DNA of 64,000 bases from positions 372,624-436,623 of the forward strand of contig NZ_KB903250.1 in assembly GCF_000379685.1 (NCBI RefSeq). Reading direction: 5' to 3'. Positions within the stretch are counted from its first letter, which is position 1; every line of letters begins with the position of its first letter. Below are positions 1-9,335 of the stretch, one piece after another. Both the position numbers and the translations under genes were made by a program. Below the pieces are notes generated by a model. It did not search any database. It was given only the letters and a program-made list of their open reading frames with translations, and was not told the DNA's origin. Origin of the DNA: Catelliglobosispora koreensis DSM 44566. GTDB lineage: Bacteria > Actinomycetota > Actinomycetes > Mycobacteriales > Micromonosporaceae.

Positions 1-223
1 GCGGTGCTGCCGCCAGCACTCGCCGGGTGAACCCCAGCGTGTCTGGTTTGGTCACCGCTGTGTCGGCGAAGACGATGCTTGCCGGGAACGTGCCAAGTTG
101 CGCGACAGCGTCATTCGCGCTGGTCGCCGTGCGGACGCCTGCTCCCACTCCCAGCCGTTCAGCGGCTGAGGCTATGGTCGCCGCGCTTTGCGTTGTCCTG
201 ACGCAAACGAGGACGGTTTGCAC
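1..223 (-). CDS. Response-regulator-like protein, N-terminal part only (cut by window edge)
   Basis: The first 74 codons of a gene that runs off the left edge. The GTG start at 223 is preceded by a purine-rich ribosome site (GAGGGGGA, about 5 bases away). The peptide begins with a short beta strand (VLVCVRT) and contains a strand ending in VFADTAVTKPD, which looks like the phospho-acceptor region of a CheY-like receiver domain. In actinobacteria such proteins usually carry a LuxR-type helix-turn-helix at the C-terminus, but that part is outside the window. It is divergent from whiB3. The family assignment rests on a short stretch and is tentative. Confidence 0.5.
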   Translation of the reverse strand, partial: MQTVLVCVRTTQSAATIASAAERLGVGAGVRTATSANDAVAQLGTFPASIVFADTAVTKPDTLGFTRRVLAAAP

Positions 224-362
224 GGTGATCCCCCTCTCTCTTGCGAAGAAGACCACGAGATAGCCAGATCATTACGCACTTTCGGGGAATGTGTACGAAA
301 ACTTGGGCTAGTACTACCTGATCATCCAACGGGTGACGACAACTGGACGTACGAGGAGTAAC

Positions 363-425
363 GTGCGTACGTTGCGCAAAACAAGCCTCCCATCCCCTAG
401 GAGGTCAGGTGGCTCACTTCCATAG
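363..425 (+). CDS. Possible 20-residue leader ORF overlapping the whiB3 start
   Basis: A GTG codon at 363 follows a good ribosome site (GAGGAG, 353-358). Its frame stays open for 20 codons and stops at TAG 423-425, inside the first codons of whiB3, which starts at 409 in another frame. The peptide is basic and Ser/Pro rich. The whiB3 ribosome site lies inside this ORF, so translation of the leader could expose or block it. Leader ORFs are known before some whiB-type genes (whiB7), but I cannot show that this one is translated. Confidence 0.3.
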   Translation: MRTLRKTSLPSPRRSGGSLP

Positions 426-741
426 ACTTCCCGGTCCGATAGCTGACATTTGGTCCTGGCAGCATCGGGGTGCGTGCCGTGACCGTGACAGCTCGCAGTT
501 TTTCCATCCAGATGGAGAACGAGGCGCAAGCCGTGGCCGCCGCGAATTAGCGGCAAAACGCGTCTGCGAGCAGTGTCCGGTTCGAGCACAGTGCGCGGCC
601 TACGCGCTAGCGACCCGGGAGCCTTATGGCGTTTGGGGCGGGTTTACCGAGCATGAGCGCTTGCAGCTCATCCGCGAGGGCTGGGCCGGAGAGCTGGATC
701 TTCGCGGACTGGAAGAGCGTCTCAGCGAACCGTCACGCTGA
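409..741 (+). CDS. whiB3: WhiB-family iron-sulfur transcription factor, WhiB3-like
   Basis: 110 residues. WhiB proteins bind a [4Fe-4S] cluster and act with the primary sigma factor in redox and developmental control. The four cluster cysteines are visible: one in ACRDRD near residue 23, then the CEQCPVRAQC block near 53-62. The turn motif GVWGG follows, then a basic C-terminal region. The N-terminal LPGPIADIW and FHPDGERG segments match the WhiB3 type, and in Mycobacterium whiB3 is also close to groEL1-groES. GTG start at 409 with AGGAGG at 399-404. The 3' end overlaps the convergent molybdenum enzyme gene by 20 bases. Confidence 0.9.
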   Translation: MAHFHRLPGPIADIWSWQHRGACRDRDSSQFFHPDGERGASRGRRELAAKRVCEQCPVRAQCAAYALATREPYGVWGGFTEHERLQLIREGWAGELDLRGLEERLSEPSR

Positions 742-2287
742 TCGAGTGGTAGCCCTCGGCTCCGTCCGGAAAAATCGGGATCTTGCGGCTGGACTGAAGT
801 TCACCTGTCGTGTCAGCCGCCCGCACCTGCAGGGTGTAGGTCCCGGGAGCGGCGTTCCAGCGCAGGCTCCACTGCCGCCACGTGTCTGGGCCGACTGTTC
901 CCGCTAGCTCCGCTGGGCGCCACTGACCGTCGCCTACGTTGACCTCGACCGCGGTGATCCCCCGGTGCTGTGCCCACGCGACGCCGGCGACAACGACGTC
1001 ACCGGCCTCCACCGTGGACCCACCGCGGGGCACGTCGATGCGGGACTGGGTCTTGATGGGGCCCTTGGCCGCCCATCCCTTGCGGATCCAGTAGGCGTCA
1101 AAGTCAGCGAAGCTGGTCAGTTCCATCCCGACGATCCACTTGCACGCGCTCACATAGCCGTAAAGCCCCGGCACCACCATGCGCACAGGGAACCCGTGGT
1201 CGACCGGCAGCGGCTCGCCGTTCATGCCTACGGCCAGAAGCGCGTCGCGTCCGTCGAGCAGGACTTCGGTCGGGGTGCCACACGTCCAGCCATCGGCCGA
1301 GGTGCTCACGACCTGGTCGGCACCCGCCTCTGGCTGAGCTTGGCTGAGCAGCGTGGCCACCGGGACACCCAGCCAGCGGGCGTTGCTGATGAGGTCACCG
1401 CCGACCTCATTGGACACACACGCCAGCGTCACGTAGCGCTCGACCATGGGCATCGCCATGAGCTGGGCATAAGTAATCGTCAGTGGGTTTTTCACCCGTC
1501 CGTGTATCTTGAGCGACCAGCCCGCCGGGTCCACTTGGGGCGTCACGAGAGCCGTGTCGATGCGGTAGAAATCGCGATTGGACGTCACGTAACGCGCGAG
1601 CGGCGCGGGTGCCGGATCCACGTTCGCGGGAACGGCCGGCGCCGGGCTAGACGGCTGTGGCAAGGTGATCGCGGATCGTGCCTCGGAAACTCCCCTGCGC
1701 CCCGAGATCATCCGCCCGACGACACCAGCCGCCACCGCGCCCAGGCCAAGGGCACCCGCGAGCTTCATGAAGCCCCGCCGGCCAGTGCCGTCCGTGCCCC
1801 TTTGCTCTGCACCTATAGCGGCGTCGGGCGCCGCATATTTTTGCCTGTATGGGTGCAAAGCAAAGGGAGTGGGCGACAGCAGTCCGAACAGGACGAACAG
1901 AGCGGCGGCGGAGCCGAGCAACGTTGGCAAAGCGGCGGTCCAAGACGCGTTCGGGCGAGTCACCGCGGCGGAGACACCGATCAGGGCGAACAAACCAATG
2001 CCCGCGAACCCGGCCCAGCGCCACCGTCTTGCTGCCAGCCCGATCAACGCGGCGAAGACGGCCAGCAAGATCGTGGTACCCACGAGCAATGCGGTTTTGT
2101 CATGAACGCCAAAGAGCCTGATCGCGAAATCCTTGGCTGGTTCCGGAGCGGCGTCAACGACCGTCGCGCCCACCGCGATGAGCGGCGCTGACGGCGGACC
2201 GCTAAAGATCGCTATCAACTCCGCCACGCCCAGTGCCACCGCAGCCGCGACCACTCCCGCTATCGCGGCTTGCCAACGCGAGACCAT
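722..2287 (-). CDS. Membrane-anchored molybdopterin oxidoreductase, sulfite-oxidase family
   Basis: 521 residues. The N-terminal 140 residues hold several hydrophobic membrane segments. A second membrane segment at about 170-195 starts with RRGFMKLAG, resembling a twin-arginine signal. Then comes an Ala/Pro linker and, from about 230, the oxidoreductase molybdopterin-binding domain. C290 in VTLACVSNEVGG is the expected molybdenum ligand. Residues from about 420 resemble the Mo-co dimerisation domain. The catalytic part probably sits outside the cytoplasmic membrane (inference). The substrate cannot be read from the sequence. Convergent with whiB3, overlapping it by 20 bases. Confidence 0.85.
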   Translation of the reverse strand: MVSRWQAAIAGVVAAAVALGVAELIAIFSGPPSAPLIAVGATVVDAAPEPAKDFAIRLFGVHDKTALLVGTTILLAVFAALIGLAARRWRWAGFAGIGLFALIGVSAAVTRPNASWTAALPTLLGSAAALFVLFGLLSPTPFALHPYRQKYAAPDAAIGAEQRGTDGTGRRGFMKLAGALGLGAVAAGVVGRMISGRRGVSEARSAITLPQPSSPAPAVPANVDPAPAPLARYVTSNRDFYRIDTALVTPQVDPAGWSLKIHGRVKNPLTITYAQLMAMPMVERYVTLACVSNEVGGDLISNARWLGVPVATLLSQAQPEAGADQVVSTSADGWTCGTPTEVLLDGRDALLAVGMNGEPLPVDHGFPVRMVVPGLYGYVSACKWIVGMELTSFADFDAYWIRKGWAAKGPIKTQSRIDVPRGGSTVEAGDVVVAGVAWAQHRGITAVEVNVGDGQWRPAELAGTVGPDTWRQWSLRWNAAPGTYTLQVRAADTTGELQSSRKIPIFPDGAEGYHSISVTVR

Positions 2288-2322
2288 GCCTCAAGTCTGC
2301 GCTACCCGGGCGCGGAAGATTC

Positions 2323-3120
2323 TTACGAATTGGTGTTGAGTGGCACGTCGAGGCTGACGCTGCCCCCGCCGAGCCGAAACACTGTGGCGAACGACAGTTT
2401 GACCTTGGCCGTGCCGGCCGGCAGCGCACCGGCGAACACCACCGTCCCGCTGATCTCGCCGTTGCCTGGCACGACGATCGCCCACTGGCTGCTGCCTGGA
2501 TCGGCTTCAAGGGTCTTGCCCGCCATGCTCAGCGTGCAGTTCTTGAATAGCGGCAGGTCCATGCTGCGGTCGTCGGTGTTGACCGCCGTGATCTGCAGCC
2601 GGATGGTCTGGCCGTTGCTTTCCGCCCCCGTCACCTTGAGCGTCAGGTCCCCTGAGCGGACCGACACTTCCTTCGCGAGCACGTTCTTGAACGCAGGGGG
2701 CGCTGGGCTTGACGGGAACGGGTCGGGGAAGTTTCCCGGGAAATTCTGTGGGCGGGCGAGCACGTTACTCAGCACGGTGTTGAACGCGGTCCCGCCGACT
2801 CCACAAAGGACAATGAGCAAGATCAGTCCCAGGACGACGGTCACCGAGCTGCCGGACCGCCTGGGCGGCACCGGAGCCGCGGCCGCAGCCGGAGCAGGAG
2901 CCGGCGTTCCAGACACAGGCGTCATAGCTTGCTGGAGGAAGAGGGTGATCGTGCCGCCGATGACACTCACGACACCGGCCACCACGAGCAGCGTCGGAGA
3001 ACCCTTATCACCCGTCGCCAGCCCGACGAGGTAGTTGCTGACAAAGCCGATCAGCTGGATGCCACCCGCGGCCAATGCCGCCCAGAGCAACTGTTTGCGC
3101 CCGACCACGGGCCGGAGCAT
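2323..3120 (-). CDS. Membrane protein with extracytoplasmic DUF4352-like domain
   Basis: 265 residues from ATG 3120. The protein has hydrophobic segments near the N-terminus (WAALAAGGIQLIGF; LLVVAGVVSVIGGTITLF), an Ala/Pro linker, a third membrane segment (VTVVLGLILLIVLCGVGG) and a C-terminal beta-rich domain of about 120 residues. That last domain resembles the immunoglobulin-like fold of DUF4352 proteins, which often bind partners outside the cell. An in-frame GTG at 3150 would add 10 residues but lies inside the groEL terminator hairpin, so ATG 3120 is preferred. No ribosome site precedes either start. Function unknown. Confidence 0.65.
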   Translation of the reverse strand: MLRPVVGRKQLLWAALAAGGIQLIGFVSNYLVGLATGDKGSPTLLVVAGVVSVIGGTITLFLQQAMTPVSGTPAPAPAAAAAPVPPRRSGSSVTVVLGLILLIVLCGVGGTAFNTVLSNVLARPQNFPGNFPDPFPSSPAPPAFKNVLAKEVSVRSGDLTLKVTGAESNGQTIRLQITAVNTDDRSMDLPLFKNCTLSMAGKTLEADPGSSQWAIVVPGNGEISGTVVFAGALPAGTAKVKLSFATVFRLGGGSVSLDVPLNTNS

Positions 3121-3123
3121 AAA

Positions 3124-3156
3124 CGACAGTGGGGCCCAAATGGACCCCACTGTCGT
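3124..3156 (-). terminator. Terminator hairpin after groEL
   Basis: Perfect 12-bp inverted repeat: ACGACAGTGGGG at 3124-3135 and CCCCACTGTCGT at 3145-3156, with a 9-base loop. It lies 22 bases past the groEL stop codon and, read on the minus strand, is followed by TTT. The ATG of the next gene begins 2 bases beyond the stem. Confidence 0.8.
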
Positions 3157-3177
3157 GTTTAGACCAGCTCTAGCTGA

Positions 3178-4827
<1,650 letters not shown>

Positions 4828-4849
4828 TCATTTTCTCCCTAGAAACAGT

Positions 4850-4889
4850 TAGTGGCCCGGCGCGTCCACAAAGGATCGCCGGGCCACTA
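4850..4889 (-). promoter_or_regulatory. Strong hairpin between groES and groEL
   Basis: Perfect 13-bp stem: TAGTGGCCCGGCG at 4850-4862 pairs with CGCCGGGCCACTA at 4877-4889, with a 14-base loop. It starts 5 bases after groES and ends 22 bases before the groEL start codon. It could be an attenuator or an mRNA processing/stability site that lowers groEL relative to groES. No T-run follows on the minus strand, so complete termination is unlikely. Confidence 0.6.
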
Positions 4890-4894
4890 CAAGG

Positions 4895-5203
4895 TCACTT
4901 CTCGATGACCGCGAGCACGTCACGAGCGGAGAGCACCAGGTACTCCTCGCCGGCGTACTTAACCTCGGTGCCGCCGTACTTCGAGTAGATGACAGTGTCA
5001 CCCACCTTGACGTCAACCGGAACCCGGTTGCCCTTGTCATCGATGCGGCCCGGGCCCACAGCGAGGACGGTGCCCTCCTGCGGCTTCTCCTTGGCGGTGT
5101 CGGGAATAACAAGACCCGACGCGGTGGTGGTCTCAGCCTCATTCGCTTGGACCAGGATCCGGTCCTCGAGCGGCTTGATCGCAACCTTCGTCGCGGTAGT
5201 CAC
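4895..5203 (-). CDS. groES: Co-chaperonin GroES
   Basis: 102 residues. It caps the GroEL folding chamber. The mobile-loop region ([19 protein letters not shown]) and the roof hairpin sequence ([12 protein letters not shown]) are typical. The GTG at 5203 is chosen because AGGAGG lies 8 bases upstream; an in-frame ATG two codons earlier sits almost on top of that site. First gene of the groES-groEL operon, under two CIRCE operators. Confidence 0.96.
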   Translation of the reverse strand: MTTATKVAIKPLEDRILVQANEAETTTASGLVIPDTAKEKPQEGTVLAVGPGRIDDKGNRVPVDVKVGDTVIYSKYGGTEVKYAGEEYLVLSARDVLAVIEK

Positions 5204-5296
5204 GAGCATACCCTCCTGGGGTATCGGAATTGTCTGGCTAAACCGCCTGGAGCAGGGCCGTCGTCGCGGGTGTCGGCCTCGCACTAGGCGGTGTCA

Positions 5297-5323
5297 TTAG
5301 CACTCTACTAGGCAGGGTGCTAA
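5297..5323 (-). promoter_or_regulatory. CIRCE operator 1 (HrcA site)
   Basis: TTAGCACTC - 9 bases - GGGTGCTAA, one mismatch from the CIRCE consensus TTAGCACTC-N9-GAGTGCTAA. It covers the predicted groES transcription start. HrcA bound here would block heat-shock expression. Confidence 0.92.
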
Positions 5324-5328
5324 TCGCC

Positions 5329-5357
5329 AGACTAGGTCGCCTTTAGCACTCCGTCAA
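5329..5357 (-). promoter_or_regulatory. groES-groEL promoter
   Basis: On the minus strand TTGACG (complement of 5352-5357), a 17-base spacer and TAGTCT (complement of 5329-5334) form a good vegetative promoter. The -35 hexamer lies in the central spacer of CIRCE 2, and the start point falls in CIRCE 1, so HrcA would clamp both sides. Confidence 0.7.
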
Positions 5358-5369
5358 GGCGAGTGCCAA
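5343..5369 (-). promoter_or_regulatory. CIRCE operator 2 (HrcA site)
   Basis: TTAGCACTC - 9 bases - GAGTGCCAA, one mismatch from consensus. It starts 46 bp from CIRCE 1 and overlaps the groES -35 element. It is also 33 bp from the start of the divergent methyltransferase gene and could affect that gene too. Confidence 0.92.
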
Positions 5370-5402
5370 CCGACACTCCCCGCTCACGGGCACAATGACG
5401 CG

Positions 5403-6581
5403 GTGGACCTGAGTCAGCTAGAAGCCTTGCAGACACCCCTCGGCCAGCAAGCGCTCACGGAAGCGGCCCGCCTGCTCGACGGCGACCGGCTGGCCGCCGC
5501 GAGCGCGTTGCGGGCGCGGTTCGAGCCCGACCTGGCGGCAGCCGCGCTGACTCAAGCCACCTTGCGCGCCAAAGCCGTGGGCAAGTTCGGCCCGGCGGCC
5601 GAAGCGATGTATTTCACGCGGCCGGGGCTGGAACAGGCGACCCGCCAAGTAGTGGCGCAGCGGCGCGCGCGACGGGTGGCCGAAGCCGGGGTGCGGGCCA
5701 TCGCCGACCTGGGTTGCGGTCTCGGCGCCGACTTGCGCGCCTTCGTGTCTTTAAACCTTCGGGGGTACGCCGTAGAAGCCGACCCGGTCACCGCCAAGTG
5801 CGCTGAACTCAACGTGCCCACCGCGCACGTGACTTGCGGGGATGCCCAGGATTTCGATCTGGCACAGGTCGACGCCGTCTTCTGTGATCCCGCGCGCCGC
5901 TCGGGCGGACGGCGGCTGTTTCGCCCCGCGGACTACTCCCCGCCGTGGGACTGGGTGATGGCATTGCCCGAGCGGGTGCCGCACACGGTGCTGAAGCTGG
6001 CGCCCGGCATCGATCACGATCTCCTGCCCGCGGGCAGTGAACTGGAACTCGTGTCGGTCGACGGTGAAGTGGTGGAGGCGGCAGCCTGGTGCGGTCCGTT
6101 CGCACAGGTGCCGCGACGGGCGACGGTCATCAAGGACGGCGTGGCACACGAACTGACCGGCACCGGCGATGTGAGAGCGGCGGTCGCCAAACCACTGTCC
6201 TATGTGTACGACCCCGATGGTGCTGTCGTGCGGTCACACCTTGTCGCCGAGTTCGCCACTTCCGTGAACGGAACGCTCGCTGATCCAGACATTGCGTATG
6301 TATGGGCGGATCAGCCAACCCTGACACCGTTTGCCCGGTGCTTCGCTGTGCGTGAGGTTATGCCGTTTTCGTTGAAGCGCTTGCGATCGGCCCTGCGGGA
6401 ACAGAACATCGGCCGCCTGGAAATCCTCAAGCGAGGGTCCGCTTTGGACATTGAGACCCTGCGGAAAGACTTGCGGCTCAACGGTTCCGACGCCGCGTCA
6501 CTCCTGCTCACCCGGATCTCTGGTGCACCTGTTTCGATTATTGCCGTTCCGGTGGGCCCACCAAGGACGGCGATCGCGTGA
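5403..6581 (+). CDS. SAM-dependent methyltransferase with THUMP-like C-terminal domain
   Basis: 392 residues, GTG start. An alpha-helical N-terminal segment (about 1-90) precedes a Rossmann methyltransferase core. The SAM-binding motif IADLGCGLGADLRAF is at about 100 and VFCDPARR, a DPPR-like motif, at about 160. The C-terminal part (from about 300) matches the THUMP-like domain that accompanies this family and suggests an RNA substrate (inference). Divergent from groES. The exact modified nucleotide is not known to me. Confidence 0.82.
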   Translation: MDLSQLEALQTPLGQQALTEAARLLDGDRLAAASALRARFEPDLAAAALTQATLRAKAVGKFGPAAEAMYFTRPGLEQATRQVVAQRRARRVAEAGVRAIADLGCGLGADLRAFVSLNLRGYAVEADPVTAKCAELNVPTAHVTCGDAQDFDLAQVDAVFCDPARRSGGRRLFRPADYSPPWDWVMALPERVPHTVLKLAPGIDHDLLPAGSELELVSVDGEVVEAAAWCGPFAQVPRRATVIKDGVAHELTGTGDVRAAVAKPLSYVYDPDGAVVRSHLVAEFATSVNGTLADPDIAYVWADQPTLTPFARCFAVREVMPFSLKRLRSALREQNIGRLEILKRGSALDIETLRKDLRLNGSDAASLLLTRISGAPVSIIAVPVGPPRTAIA

Positions 6582-6605
6582 GATGATGCCCGCCGGGAGG
6601 CGGCC

Positions 6606-7316
6606 TTGACTGACGACAGACTTCCAGCGCAGATCACCGTGGAGCGCGACCTCACCCGCATTGGCGGCCCGGCACCGGTGCACACCCCCGGGCAGCTGAC
6701 ATTCGCGGGGACAAGCGACAGCCGGGAAGAGCTGTGGCCACGGTTCACCGACGCGGTCCGGCACCGGGTGCTCGAACGCGCAGGCGACAAAGTGGAGTGG
6801 TGGGCGGCCGAGCATGGCGGCCGGCTCAGCGCGGTCGTGCTTGGTACCCGCGCGCTTATCTCTCTTGACCCCACGGTGAATGAGACGGGCGCTCACGCCA
6901 CGCGCCTGACGGTAATGCCGATCGAGCAGAAATCGTTCCGGTCGGCCAGGGTCAGCGGCACGCCACCGGAAACACCGGTGCCGGGGCTAAGCCTGGCCGG
7001 GCCCGAGGCTGGGCCACGCCGGCTGCACCCCGAGCTGGCCGGATTCCTGGGCCAGTTCCCGGCGCGAGCGCAGCAACTGCTGCAAGACCCGTTTCAGGTC
7101 TCGGTCGAGCCGCTGCGATACGACTTCTACTACTACAGCACCCCCGGCCGCGGTGGCATCGGCGGCGGCTTGCTCTATGCCTGGGTTTACATGACGGACA
7201 AGCGTTCTCTGACCTTCGGCGCTGGCATCGGCCATGGCTATCAGGAGCACAAAGGCGTGTCCAACTGGGAGATGACCTGCTGGCGCGCGGTGGTGGCACG
7301 GGGAGCGGGCCATTGA
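6606..7316 (+). CDS. Hypothetical protein, 236 residues
   Basis: TTG start at 6606 with a GGGAGG-type ribosome site just upstream. No membrane segment or signal peptide is visible and I do not recognise a domain. There is an aromatic run (YDFYYYST) followed by a Gly-rich turn and a late WEMTCWRAVV segment. Its stop overlaps the start of the following J-domain gene (TTGA), so the two are translationally coupled and may work together. Function unknown. Confidence 0.75.
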   Translation: MTDDRLPAQITVERDLTRIGGPAPVHTPGQLTFAGTSDSREELWPRFTDAVRHRVLERAGDKVEWWAAEHGGRLSAVVLGTRALISLDPTVNETGAHATRLTVMPIEQKSFRSARVSGTPPETPVPGLSLAGPEAGPRRLHPELAGFLGQFPARAQQLLQDPFQVSVEPLRYDFYYYSTPGRGGIGGGLLYAWVYMTDKRSLTFGAGIGHGYQEHKGVSNWEMTCWRAVVARGAGH

Positions 7317-7894
7317 TTCCGCCGTGGATCCGGGATCTAGACGGCGCCGATCCTTATGAGGTGCTGGGTGTTGACCGGCAAGCCAGTCAGGCCACCATTT
7401 CCCAGGCTTACCTCAAGCTGATCAAACTGGCCCACCCGGATCTGCCGACCGGTGACGAAGAGCAGGCCAAGCTGCTTGGCCTGGCCCGCGACATCTTGAC
7501 CGACCCGGTGAAACGGGCTGACTACAACAGATTTCTCGACACCGGCAGCGTTCTGGAGCCCTCGTCCACTTCGGCCTGGGATGATGAGGACATCACCTCC
7601 GGCGTCATGGATTCTCCAGTCACGACAATCAAAGAGCCGGGTGCCGATGCCGGTCCGGTTCAGCCATCTCGCATGCGCCGCTATGGCTTGGGCCTAGCCG
7701 CCTTTGGCGCCGCGTTCGTCTGCGGGCCGGTTGGCCTGGTCATGGCCGTTGTCGCCCTCACGAACCGTAACCAGCGCAGCAGTTCAGACCGGCTATTCGC
7801 CCTCCTCAGCCTCGGAGTCGGGCTGGCACAGGTCCTGGTGTGCTGTCTCGCCGGTGACGCTCTGCTGTCCACCCTGGATCCTGCTAACGACTGA
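7313..7894 (+). CDS. DnaJ (J-domain) membrane protein
   Basis: 193 residues. An N-terminal J-domain (about 11-75) carries DPYEVLGV, the invariant HPD in KLAHPDLPTG, and DILTDPVKRADYN. J-domains stimulate Hsp70 ATPase. After a linker there are two hydrophobic segments (GLAAFGAAFVCGPVGLVMAVV and LFALLSLGVGLAQVLVCCLAG), so it is probably membrane-bound with the J-domain in the cytoplasm. No G/F-rich or zinc-finger region, so it is a specialised co-chaperone and not DnaJ itself. Start TTG 7313 overlaps the preceding stop codon. Confidence 0.85.
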   Translation: MIPPWIRDLDGADPYEVLGVDRQASQATISQAYLKLIKLAHPDLPTGDEEQAKLLGLARDILTDPVKRADYNRFLDTGSVLEPSSTSAWDDEDITSGVMDSPVTTIKEPGADAGPVQPSRMRRYGLGLAAFGAAFVCGPVGLVMAVVALTNRNQRSSSDRLFALLSLGVGLAQVLVCCLAGDALLSTLDPAND

Positions 7895-7940
7895 CGGTGT
7901 TATCTTCACCTCTTCTACACATCTTGAAGAGGAGATGCAG

Positions 7941-8312
7941 GTGACCTACCCACCACCCCCAGGAGACGGCCCAACGCCGCCCGGCATGCCGCCGGGGCCC
8001 CCGCCGCCTCCGTACCAGCAGCCATACGGCCAGCCACCGGCGGCCGGCGGCGGCAACAATCCGCTGGGTCTCGCGGCCATGATCGTCGGCATTGTCTCCA
8101 TCGTCTTTGTCTGCTGCCCCTACCTCGGCATCCTGCTGGGTGCGGTTGGCGCGGTTCTGGGCTTCATCGCGCAGCAGCAAATCAAGCAAAACGGCCAGGC
8201 CAACCTCATGCACGCCAAGGTCGGCTTCATCTGCGGTCTGATCGGTGCCGGGCTCAGCCTCATCTACATCATTCTGAGCTTCGCGGGCGCCTTCAGCGGC
8301 CTCTTCGTTTAG
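7941..8312 (+). CDS. Small DUF4190-type membrane protein
   Basis: 123 residues. A Pro/Gly-rich cytoplasmic head (PPPPGDG, PPGPPPPPYQQPYGQPP) is followed by two membrane helices (LAAMIVGIVSIVFVCCPYLGILLGAVGAVLG split by a short turn, and VGFICGLIGAGLSLIYIILSF). This is the layout of the actinobacterial DUF4190 family of unknown function. The GTG at 7941 is preferred over ATG 7935, because the AGAGGAG ribosome site is correctly spaced only for the GTG. Confidence 0.8.
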   Translation: MTYPPPPGDGPTPPGMPPGPPPPPYQQPYGQPPAAGGGNNPLGLAAMIVGIVSIVFVCCPYLGILLGAVGAVLGFIAQQQIKQNGQANLMHAKVGFICGLIGAGLSLIYIILSFAGAFSGLFV

Positions 8313-8328
8313 CGATATTTCAGGCCTC

Positions 8329-8366
8329 CTAGCCACGCCGCTGGATACACTCCGCGGCGTGGCTAG
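8329..8366 (+). terminator. Terminator-like hairpin embedding the ybaK start codon
   Basis: Perfect 13-bp inverted repeat: CTAGCCACGCCGC at 8329-8341 and GCGGCGTGGCTAG at 8354-8366, with a 12-base loop. It lies 17 bases after the DUF4190 gene, consistent with a terminator, but the right arm contains the GTG start codon (8359) of the next gene. Confidence 0.6.
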
Positions 8367-8835
8367 TCAGGGCACTCCAGCGACCGCGATCCTGGTGAAA
8401 CAGAAGGTCGCGCACACGCTGCACACCTACTCCGTTGATGCCGATACCCCGAACTATGGCGCGGTCGTGGCCGAAGCCATCGGGGCCGATCCCGCTCGCG
8501 TCTTCAAGACGCTGGTGACCGAAGTGGACGGGACGCTTTGTGTGGCTGTCGTTCCGGTCACGGGGGACATTGACCTCAAAGCACTGGCGGCCGCCGCGGG
8601 CGGCAAACGTGCCGCGCTCGCCGACCGGGATCTGGCTGAGCGCACAACAGGTTATGTCCGTGGCGGCATCAGCCCACTCGGTCAGCGCAAGAAGCTTCGC
8701 ACCATCATCGACCAGTCCGCTGTGGACGGTCCGCAAGTCTTTGTCTCAGCGGGCAAACGGGGGCTTCAGGTTCAGCTTGCCCCAGACGACCTCGTCCGCC
8801 TGACGTCGGCCACGCTCGCGCCGATCGCGCGCTAG
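8359..8835 (+). CDS. ybaK: Cys-tRNA(Pro)/Cys-tRNA(Cys) deacylase, YbaK/EbsC family
   Basis: 158 residues, full length for the family. It hydrolyses tRNA(Pro) mischarged with cysteine. Typical features are GTPAT at the N-terminus, the conserved Lys in RVFKTLV, GGKRAALADRD and the GGISPLGQRKKL segment. The N-terminal alignment fixes the start near GTG 8359, which lies in the arm of a hairpin and has no ribosome site, so the message may be leaderless. Confidence 0.92.
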   Translation: MASQGTPATAILVKQKVAHTLHTYSVDADTPNYGAVVAEAIGADPARVFKTLVTEVDGTLCVAVVPVTGDIDLKALAAAAGGKRAALADRDLAERTTGYVRGGISPLGQRKKLRTIIDQSAVDGPQVFVSAGKRGLQVQLAPDDLVRLTSATLAPIAR

Positions 8836-8841
8836 AAAACG

Positions 8842-8883
8842 CGCGAGGCCCGCGCCCGGGGACTTAACAGCGCAGGCCTCGCG
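8842..8883. terminator. Bidirectional terminator between convergent genes
   Basis: Inverted repeat with one mismatch: CGCGAGGCCCGCG at 8842-8854 and CGCAGGCCTCGCG at 8871-8883, with a 16-base loop. It sits between the ends of ybaK and the secreted protein gene and could serve both strands. Confidence 0.75.
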
Positions 8884-8894
8884 TGCCCTTGGGG

Positions 8895-9302
8895 TTAGCG
8901 CCGTCCGCCTCCGTTAAGGACGCCGGCTTCGTGTGCCTTGAGGATCGCGTCCGCTTCGGCCTGGGTTAGCTTGCCCGCGGCTACTGCCTGAGCAAGGCGT
9001 TCTTTTAGGTTTGCGATCCGGTCGGTTGCGCCCGGCTTCGCCGGCTTGCCACCTTCCGGCTTCAACTGCTCGCGTACCTTGGCCAGGGCGTCGGCGACCT
9101 TTTGCTCGTCGAGCCCGAGCTCTTTGGCAAGCGCCGCGGCGAGTTTCTGCTGATCAAGCCCTTTGTGAACTCTTTCCTGGGCACCCGCGGAGCCCTTGGG
9201 AGTGGGATCGGCGGCGTAGGCGACGGTGGGGACAGCGATGCCGACGGCGAGAACGCCGGTGGCGGCCCAAAGCATGGTGCGTTTCGTCGGTTTCTTCAGC
9301 AC
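8895..9302 (-). CDS. Small secreted protein of unknown function
   Basis: 135 residues. A signal peptide (KKPTKRTMLWAATGVLAVGIAVPTVAYA, cleavage likely after AYA-A) is followed by about 105 residues of charged amphipathic helix with Lys/Gln/Ala-rich sequence. Two similar segments, LAKELGLDEQKVADALAKVRE and RLAQAVAAGKLTQAEADAILKAH, resemble the short helical repeats of secreted actinobacterial proteins. The protein is preceded and followed by terminators, so it is probably a single transcription unit. Function unknown. Confidence 0.75.
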   Translation of the reverse strand: MLKKPTKRTMLWAATGVLAVGIAVPTVAYAADPTPKGSAGAQERVHKGLDQQKLAAALAKELGLDEQKVADALAKVREQLKPEGGKPAKPGATDRIANLKERLAQAVAAGKLTQAEADAILKAHEAGVLNGGGRR

Positions 9303-9335
9303 GCTTCCGACCGTGGCTGAACCGCCTAAGAATGA

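Noticed and set aside
965-2191. Long plus-strand open frame (408 codons) opposite the molybdenum enzyme
   Set aside because: Shadow of a GC-rich gene; no domain, Arg/His/Gly-rich composition and no ribosome site.
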